From: an uncultured Massilia sp.
GTDB taxonomy: Bacteria; Pseudomonadota; Gammaproteobacteria; Burkholderiales; Burkholderiaceae
Assembly: GCA_946886065.1 (NCBI GenBank)
Contig: CAMPHU010000016.1
Coordinates: 1 to 39,195 of the forward strand
DNA: 39,195 nucleotides
Reading direction: 5' to 3'
Below the pieces are notes generated by a model. The model was not told the DNA's origin. It did no database searches and saw only the letters and a program-made list of their open reading frames with translations. Position 1 is the stretch's first letter, and each line of letters opens with the position of its first letter. Positions 33,801-39,195 of the stretch are shown here, one piece after another. The position numbers and the translations under genes are program-made.

Positions 33801-36236
33801 CTGCAGATCCAGGTACTGCTGGAAGCTTGCCAGCGCCTGGTCGGCCTGCCCCCGGTACAGGAGCGCCCAGGCCAGGTTGCGCAGTTCTTCGGCATCCTTG
33901 CTGCCCAGCTCCGCGCCCAGCTGCTGATACTGTTGCGCGCTGGCGGCATAGTCGCCGGCATCGAAGGCCATGCGCGCGCGGCAGATGCGGGCCACGGGAT
34001 CCCTGGCATCGTCCTTGATGATGCGCTGGAGACGGGACAGCGCTTTCTGGGTGGACGGCTGCAGCAGCTTGTCGGCGCCGTGCGCCGCGCGCAGCAGCAT
34101 GCACGCCTGGTCGGGCGCGACCGCGCTGTCCGCCGTCTTGTCCATGGCCTGCGCTACCTCGTCGACCGCCGCCGCCATGCGCGCCAGGTCCACGTCGCGC
34201 GCGCTGAAGCCCCTGCCGGCCTTGTCGATCTTGTTGTGTTCCCGCACGCTGAAGCGGCCCTGCGCCAGCTCGTCGAGCTGCTTGGCCTCCTTGTGCAGCG
34301 CCGGCACCTCGGCAGCCGGAACCGTGCGCAGCTTGGCCCGGTAGTCGACCATGTGATTGACATGATTCCCGCGGAATACGTAGGTTTCATGGGCCTGGAA
34401 AAAGCGGTTGTCGATGAAGCGCGCGTACGGCATCTCGCTGGCGCGCACGTCGTCCGGCCATTGGATATGCAGGCGATAGCGGCCGTGAAACTGCGCCGCC
34501 GGCATCACGAGCGGGAAACTGCGCACCAGCTTGTCGGGCAGGGACATGACGCCTTCCAGCGACCGCACCTGGTACTCGACCGAGGGCATCCCGTCGGCCA
34601 CGCTGACCGCCTTCGGCAAGCGGAAGCGCGCCCGCACCTGCACCTCGTTGGCCTGCTTGTCGTCGGCGATCACCGGCGCATCCACCAGGGCAATGCCGGG
34701 ATAGCGTTTTTCGTAGTCCTTGAGGGTGGCCTTCTTCAACTCGAGGGGAGACAGCGCGGCAAGACGCTGGCGCGACACTTCCGCCAGCTCCGCGCGGAAG
34801 ATTTCGCGCGTCTCCATGGTGGCGTCGCCGCTGTAGTCAGGAACGGCGATGGATTCGACCACTTCATAGCCGGGTGCGCGCTCGCCGTTTTCCGGGAGGA
34901 CCTGCAGGGCGGTGGTCGCCGGGTCGACCAGCAGCACGGATGCGCCCGGGAAGGCGGTGGACAGCGTCTCCAGCGGCGCCTGCTGGCCGGTGCGGGTGGG
35001 ATCGACGTAGTAGCGCTTGCCGTCGATCCGGATCTCGACGATGACGTGATCGAAGGTGCCCGGCGTCGGCCCGACCTTGCCCGGCAGGCGCGGCGCGTTC
35101 GCCGACAGCAGGACCGGCCGCGCCTCGATGCCCAGCTCGGCAAGCAGGGACACCAGGAGATAGCTTTTATCCTTGCAGTCGCCATAGCGGCGCTTGAGCA
35201 CGGTGCCGGGCGCTTGCGGCTTGTGCGAATTCTCGCCGATCGACACGCTGAAATAGCGGATCTCGTCCTGCACCCACTGCAGGGCGGCGGCGGCGCGCGC
35301 CGAGGGCGTGGCGTGCTTGCGGAACTGGTCGGCCTGGGCCTTCAGGGCCGGGTTGCCGGCCAGTGGAGGAAACAGGCTGCTGGCCCAGCGGGCGACCGCG
35401 GCCCAGTCGGGGAATTCGGAGAACTGCAGCGACCGGGCCGGCAGGTAATCGCTGGGAATGGCGGGCTCGTCGTCGAGCGGATCCAGGCCCTTGCCCTCGA
35501 AGCTCAGCATCTCGTACGGCCCGGAGGTGCCGGTCTGGGGCACCAGCTTCTCGTCGCGGAACTCGCCCAGCTGGCGCCACGCGGGCTTGCGGTGCCTGGG
35601 ATACAGCACGATCAGCCGGCGGCGCTCGATCGGCGTCCAGTGGTCCCAGGAATACTCGCCGAACCACTGCTTGCCGAAGACCGGGTTGGCGCCGGCCACG
35701 CTGTAGGTGAGCCACAGGGTATCGCCCACCCGCACGTCTTCCAGCAGCAGCTGGACCGTGCTGGCGCCTCCGTACATGCCGCTGTCGATGGCCGTTTCGC
35801 GTTGCAGGACGCGCGCGTCGACGCTGGCGGTCCGGTCCAGCACCTTGCCGTCGCGCAGGATGGCGACGCGGTGCAGGCTCAACGCCTGGTAGTCGGCGTA
35901 ATAGTCCAGGCTGACCTGTCCGATGGCCGCCAGCGCGCTGCGGTCGTTGACCTGGAGGGCGCGGTTGACCAGGTAGGCAGGCTGGTCGCCTGCCAGCACC
36001 TGGGTCTCGTGCAGGCGCAAGACCAGGGCGTCGGTGCGCTCGGTCGGCGGGACCTCGGCCAGGGACTGGGCCCATTTGGGCAGGGGAACGGCGCGGCGTA
36101 TCTCCGCCTTGGCGTTCCTGGAGGGGACGGGCTTCCCGATGGATACCGGCGCGGCGACAACTACGCTGGTACAAGCCAGGAGCGCGACAAGGGCGATGGG
36201 TGTGTAGCGCATGAGTTTTGATTTCCGGTAACTCAT
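30864..36236 (-). CDS. Exported 1790-residue DUF3857/transglutaminase-like protein with Sel1 and TPR repeats
   Basis: A very large exported protein. A signal peptide (YTPIALVALLACTSVVVA) leads into a DUF3857-type domain (residues ~45-280). A transglutaminase-like core follows, with Cys354 in RYGDCKDKS, His397 in FDHVI and Asp412 in YYVDPT, i.e. an intact Cys-His-Asp triad. Residues ~700-960 are TPR-like helices. Eleven 36-residue Sel1 repeats occupy 969-1364 (32145-33332). The remainder (~1440-1790) is tetratricopeptide repeats (for example QHLEVADTLEDLASVYEQ). Either ATG 36236 or ATG 36212 could be the start; neither has a strong ribosome binding site. DUF3857/transglutaminase proteins are common in Bacteroidetes and some Proteobacteria, with unknown roles. 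The repeats suggest a periplasmic scaffold. The substrate is unknown. Confidence 0.9.
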   Translation of the reverse strand: MSYRKSKLMRYTPIALVALLACTSVVVAAPVSIGKPVPSRNAKAEIRRAVPLPKWAQSLAEVPPTERTDALVLRLHETQVLAGDQPAYLVNRALQVNDRSALAAIGQVSLDYYADYQALSLHRVAILRDGKVLDRTASVDARVLQRETAIDSGMYGGASTVQLLLEDVRVGDTLWLTYSVAGANPVFGKQWFGEYSWDHWTPIERRRLIVLYPRHRKPAWRQLGEFRDEKLVPQTGTSGPYEMLSFEGKGLDPLDDEPAIPSDYLPARSLQFSEFPDWAAVARWASSLFPPLAGNPALKAQADQFRKHATPSARAAAALQWVQDEIRYFSVSIGENSHKPQAPGTVLKRRYGDCKDKSYLLVSLLAELGIEARPVLLSANAPRLPGKVGPTPGTFDHVIVEIRIDGKRYYVDPTRTGQQAPLETLSTAFPGASVLLVDPATTALQVLPENGERAPGYEVVESIAVPDYSGDATMETREIFRAELAEVSRQRLAALSPLELKKATLKDYEKRYPGIALVDAPVIADDKQANEVQVRARFRLPKAVSVADGMPSVEYQVRSLEGVMSLPDKLVRSFPLVMPAAQFHGRYRLHIQWPDDVRASEMPYARFIDNRFFQAHETYVFRGNHVNHMVDYRAKLRTVPAAEVPALHKEAKQLDELAQGRFSVREHNKIDKAGRGFSARDVDLARMAAAVDEVAQAMDKTADSAVAPDQACMLLRAAHGADKLLQPSTQKALSRLQRIIKDDARDPVARICRARMAFDAGDYAASAQQYQQLGAELGSKDAEELRNLAWALLYRGQADQALASFQQYLDLQAKAGKRSGAELDLADRIALLQRSGRPLPSDMLQRAGHAPDGPWPRPLLAMQAGLLGQDALIRQVEAMPEHERAHAFTEALFYLGQMRLGAGDKAGAAAAFRRLQETGIRSSPLYLQGMAELRLLNKETGKLSAANAAAPSAQPEAAFRQLVEGAQAGDPASQFGLAVAYERGKGVGADLAKAVEWYRKAADGGDDRAWFLLAELHHLGTGVPKDEEKALALWRTSAELGNAEAMSLIGWRYYEGKGYPKDAAYAALWFQRAAIRGVPDASYGLGLLLYRGDGLARNPQAAASLYLAAARQGHAGAQLDLGTMYEAGEGVAQDAREAAAWYRKAAEQGNAGAQHNLGWLHEQGKGVAQDDKAALSWYRKAAAQHYARSMANIGYLIAKGRGQKKDDAEAHRWYRKGAELNDSTAQYNLAHQYRDGRGVAKDAAEALKWFLKSAENGDTDAMALLGEMYQEGEGVAKDLGEALRWYTAAANRGDRLGAIRLGIMLYEGSGVTRDYGRAAKLFEQAAEKGEQAAFYWLGLIHEHGQGRAKDETRARALYARAEDIWDANVRLAVLSAQGRGGPADPAYVLARMLSWEALGEAEWLDKLARAFDATLDGARAQEAYRSLLQLAERSGKPELLRVSLSELADSYAKYQMPLKAEPHYLRLLALREQALGRQHLEVADTLEDLASVYEQTARLDLAESAGRRALGIRMAAKGLASSATRRNQRMLAAVLAARGDLAGARQYLAQLQSYVDKDLGPAHADFVTELAWIAQKYYDLGQYGDAEALYRRALALAESGEDASKADFPLNGLAWTLSARGAHAEAARLFSRAVASTEQRFGKEHHRYAAVLGALGVQLSKLDRHAEAEQALQSALTLREAYLGKFDSEVALALCQSGKAWARQGKTAEAEAAFKRALALREGVYTPVHAEIAEALAELGTLYLGQQRFDQAEPLLRRALAIRKQVMPVHPDTRASEGLLDELNRKARRL
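32145..33332 (-). repeat. Eleven tandem 36-residue Sel1-like repeats within the large protein
   Basis: Each unit is 36 codons (108 bp) and follows the pattern G-x-x-x-A-x-x-x-L-G-x-x-Y-x-x-G-x-G-V-x-x-D, with A-x-x-W-Y-x-x-A-A-x near its end. For example, unit 6 starts GNAGAQHNLGWLHEQGKG. All eleven units are the same length with no insertion, and they differ enough to be an old array rather than a recent duplication. Units 7 and 8 deviate at the leading Gly. Sel1 repeats form solenoids that bind proteins. Confidence 0.9.
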
Positions 36237-36393
36237 GTAGCGTAACGTCGAGATGTCAGTTATGCAAGCTTATCGTTTCCCTTGGCGCAACAACTGTGGC
36301 GAAAAAAGAAGTCCCTGCAAAGCTGCGGGATTACAGGACGGTCTTTCCGGGGACGGACCGGCAACAGCGGCCGGCCGCACGCTGGAAAACGCA

Positions 36394-36430
36394 TAAAAAA
36401 ATCCCCAGGCACCGGAAGATGCGTGGGGAT
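36394..36430 (-). terminator. Rho-independent terminator of ssb
   Basis: On the minus strand, atcccca/tggggat (36424-36430 and 36401-36407), with inner gca/tgc pairs, forms a ~10-bp stem. It is followed by seven consecutive T (36394-36400). It lies about 43 bases after the ssb stop. The rest of 36237-36472 shows no gene. Confidence 0.85.
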
Positions 36431-36472
36431 GTTTTGGCAGGTCGGCCGGCGCGTGCCGGCCAGGCCGGGTGC

Positions 36473-36973
36473 TTAGAACGGGATGTCGTCGTCCATGTCC
36501 GAGAAGTTCGGAGCCGGCTTCGGCTGCGGACGGGCTGCCGGTGCCGGCGGGGCCTGGCGCGGAGCCGGACGCTGCGGCGCCGACGAGTACTCGTCGCCCA
36601 TGCCGCCGCCCATGTCCATGTCGTTGCCGCCCATGCCCTGGCGGCCGCCCAGCATCTGCATGTTCTCGGCGATGATGTCGGTGGCGTAGCGCTCGATGCC
36701 GTCCTTGTCGGTGTACTTGCGGGTCTGCAGGCGCCCTTCGACGTAGACCGACGAACCTTTTTTCAGGTACTGTCCCACGATTTCAGCCAGGCGGCCGAAG
36801 AAGGAGATGCGGTGCCATTCGGTCAGCTCTTTCTGCTCGCCGGTGTTGCGGTCTTTCGACTTGTACGAGGTGGCCACCGCGATATTGGCGATCGCGTCGC
36901 CGCTCGGCATGTAGCGGATTTCGGGATCGCGGCCCAGGTTGCCGACGATGATGACCTTGTTAACTGATGCCAT
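36473..36973 (-). CDS. ssb: Single-stranded DNA-binding protein SSB
   Basis: A 166-residue SSB. The N-terminal OB fold ([20 protein letters not shown] to about residue 108) includes [15 protein letters not shown] and [17 protein letters not shown] glycine/proline/alanine-rich disordered linker follows, then the acidic tip DMDDDIPF that binds partner proteins. It coats single-stranded DNA in replication, recombination and repair as a tetramer. ATG 36973 is preferred over one 24 codons earlier because AAGGAG lies seven bases before it and the conserved family start (MASVNKV) is reproduced. It is divergent from uvrA, a long-known linkage of repair genes in proteobacteria. Confidence 0.97.
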   Translation of the reverse strand: MASVNKVIIVGNLGRDPEIRYMPSGDAIANIAVATSYKSKDRNTGEQKELTEWHRISFFGRLAEIVGQYLKKGSSVYVEGRLQTRKYTDKDGIERYATDIIAENMQMLGGRQGMGGNDMDMGGGMGDEYSSAPQRPAPRQAPPAPAARPQPKPAPNFSDMDDDIPF

Positions 36974-37346
36974 GTTGTTACTCCTTCTGGGTGTTGTGAG
37001 CCCTGACTCTGCACTTGACCAAACGTCAGGGAACGGGTGAATCAATTCAATATTATGGGGCCTGTCGGGCTGCTACAAAAGAACAATTTTTGAGGTCAAA
37101 CAAGGTTTTTTCTGCCCACTCGCAAACTGCCTTTTCGACAATCTGTACCTGCCACGCCACGATGCCGGCAAAGGCCTCTTGCCTCGGCGCTTCATCCACG
37201 GTTCAGCGAATTTTTCTTCGATTCCTGAACGCTTTGTCATTGAACGGCAGGGTAAACAGCCCACATAGAGCAAACCCGGCTGTAGACCAGGACGATCGAC
37301 TGGCCAGGAAGGCAGGCGAAACCCCTGCCTCCATCATAAGAAATTG
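36974..37346. other. ssb-uvrA divergent intergenic region (left part)
   Basis: The region carries the ssb leader. A possible minus-strand -10 TAATAT (37048-37053, within ccataatattgaa) has only a poor -35, so the ssb promoter is not placed with confidence. No gene, RNA or strong repeat was seen in the remaining ~300 bases. Short open frames on both strands have no protein-like features. Confidence 0.5.
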
Positions 37347-37362
37347 CTGGATGGATGTACAG
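37347..37362. promoter_or_regulatory. LexA (SOS) box upstream of uvrA
   Basis: CTGGATGGATGTACAG matches the proteobacterial SOS consensus CTG-N10-CAG, with 12 of 16 bases identical to CTGTATATATATACAG. It overlaps the -35 region of the uvrA promoter, so LexA would repress uvrA until DNA damage. ssb lies on the other side, further away. Confidence 0.75.
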
Positions 37363-37385
37363 CATTTCGAAAAACAAGCTACACT
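37356..37385 (+). promoter_or_regulatory. Candidate uvrA promoter
   Basis: TGTACA (37356-37361) and TACACT (37380-37385; 4/6 to TATAAT) are 18 bp apart. The -35 is imperfect, typical of a LexA-controlled promoter, and is partly inside the SOS box. The leader to ATG 37470 would be about 80 nt. Confidence 0.5.
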
Positions 37386-37469
37386 TATGGGTTCTCTCCG
37401 ATTGGCCCGCTCACCGCGTTTTTCTTTGTGCGCCGGCCCGCAAAAACTTATTGAAAGCCTGCAAACTTA

Positions 37470-39195
<1,726 letters not shown>

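Noticed and set aside
33183..36221. 1012-codon plus-strand open frame opposite the large DUF3857 protein
   Set aside because: It has low complexity (Gln/Arg/Gly/Ala/Val) and no domains. The minus-strand protein has clear Sel1 and transglutaminase motifs.

Overview
The window is GC-rich, densely packed Gram-negative chromosome. Several features point to a betaproteobacterium of the Massilia/Telluria/Duganella type (Oxalobacteraceae): porin_4-type porin, TonB-dependent receptor, PEP-CTERM protein with a sigma-54-like promoter, divergent ssb/uvrA pair and proteobacterial-style regulators. The taxon is inferred from gene content and codon usage, not from a marker-gene comparison. No rRNA, tRNA, CRISPR array, insertion sequence or phage gene was seen.

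Layout. (1) 1-5.1 kb: the tail of a membrane protein, then minus-strand genes for the NADH pyrophosphatase NudC, a YbjJ-like MFS transporter, a secreted HSL-type esterase and the organic hydroperoxide resistance protein Ohr. The esterase and ohr are each preceded by copies of the same ~36-bp palindrome-containing element, and ohr has a further operator-like palindrome between a -35 and a -10 box. (2) 5.4-13.6 kb: a LacI-family regulator divergent from a five-gene cellobiose/cello-oligosaccharide operon: GH1 beta-glucosidase, glucokinase, AmpG/PAT-like MFS transporter, GH9 cellulase fused in frame to a complete UPF0303 (heme-degrading-like) domain, and a Gfo/Idh/MocA oxidoreductase. (3) 13.7-16.3 kb: a PEP-CTERM protein behind a sigma-54-type promoter, facing a porin and a putative glycolipid-binding (PF06475-like) protein. 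(4) 16.55-26.2 kb: a second carbohydrate operon: gluconokinase, TonB-dependent receptor, GntP-family permease, a 1003-residue twin beta-helix protein with a C-terminal gluconolactonase-like propeller, a secreted esterase and a ThuA-domain protein. (5) 26.4-30.4 kb: a four-gene MacAB-like tripartite efflux operon that begins with a Yip1-family membrane protein. (6) 30.4-36.2 kb: a VOC protein, then a 1790-residue exported protein combining DUF3857/transglutaminase-like, Sel1-repeat and TPR regions. (7) 36.4-39.2 kb: ssb and, divergently, uvrA (cut by the window end) with a LexA box.

How it works together. The core TAGCGCTA, inside the pattern TGNTAGCGCTANCR, occurs in three intergenic promoter regions: upstream of the beta-glucosidase operon/lacI, upstream of gntK, and upstream of the glycolipid-binding/porin pair. 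This suggests one LacI-family regulon joining a cello-oligosaccharide-to-glucose-6-phosphate route with a route that appears to end in gluconate (gluconolactonase-like propeller, GntP uptake, GntK to 6-phosphogluconate). The second locus looks like a beta-glucan or oxidised-glucan utilisation locus. Its substrate is not determined by the sequence. The most unusual items are the GH9-UPF0303 fusion, the gluconate-directed polysaccharide locus, the duplicated ohr/esterase control element, and the very large transglutaminase/Sel1/TPR protein.
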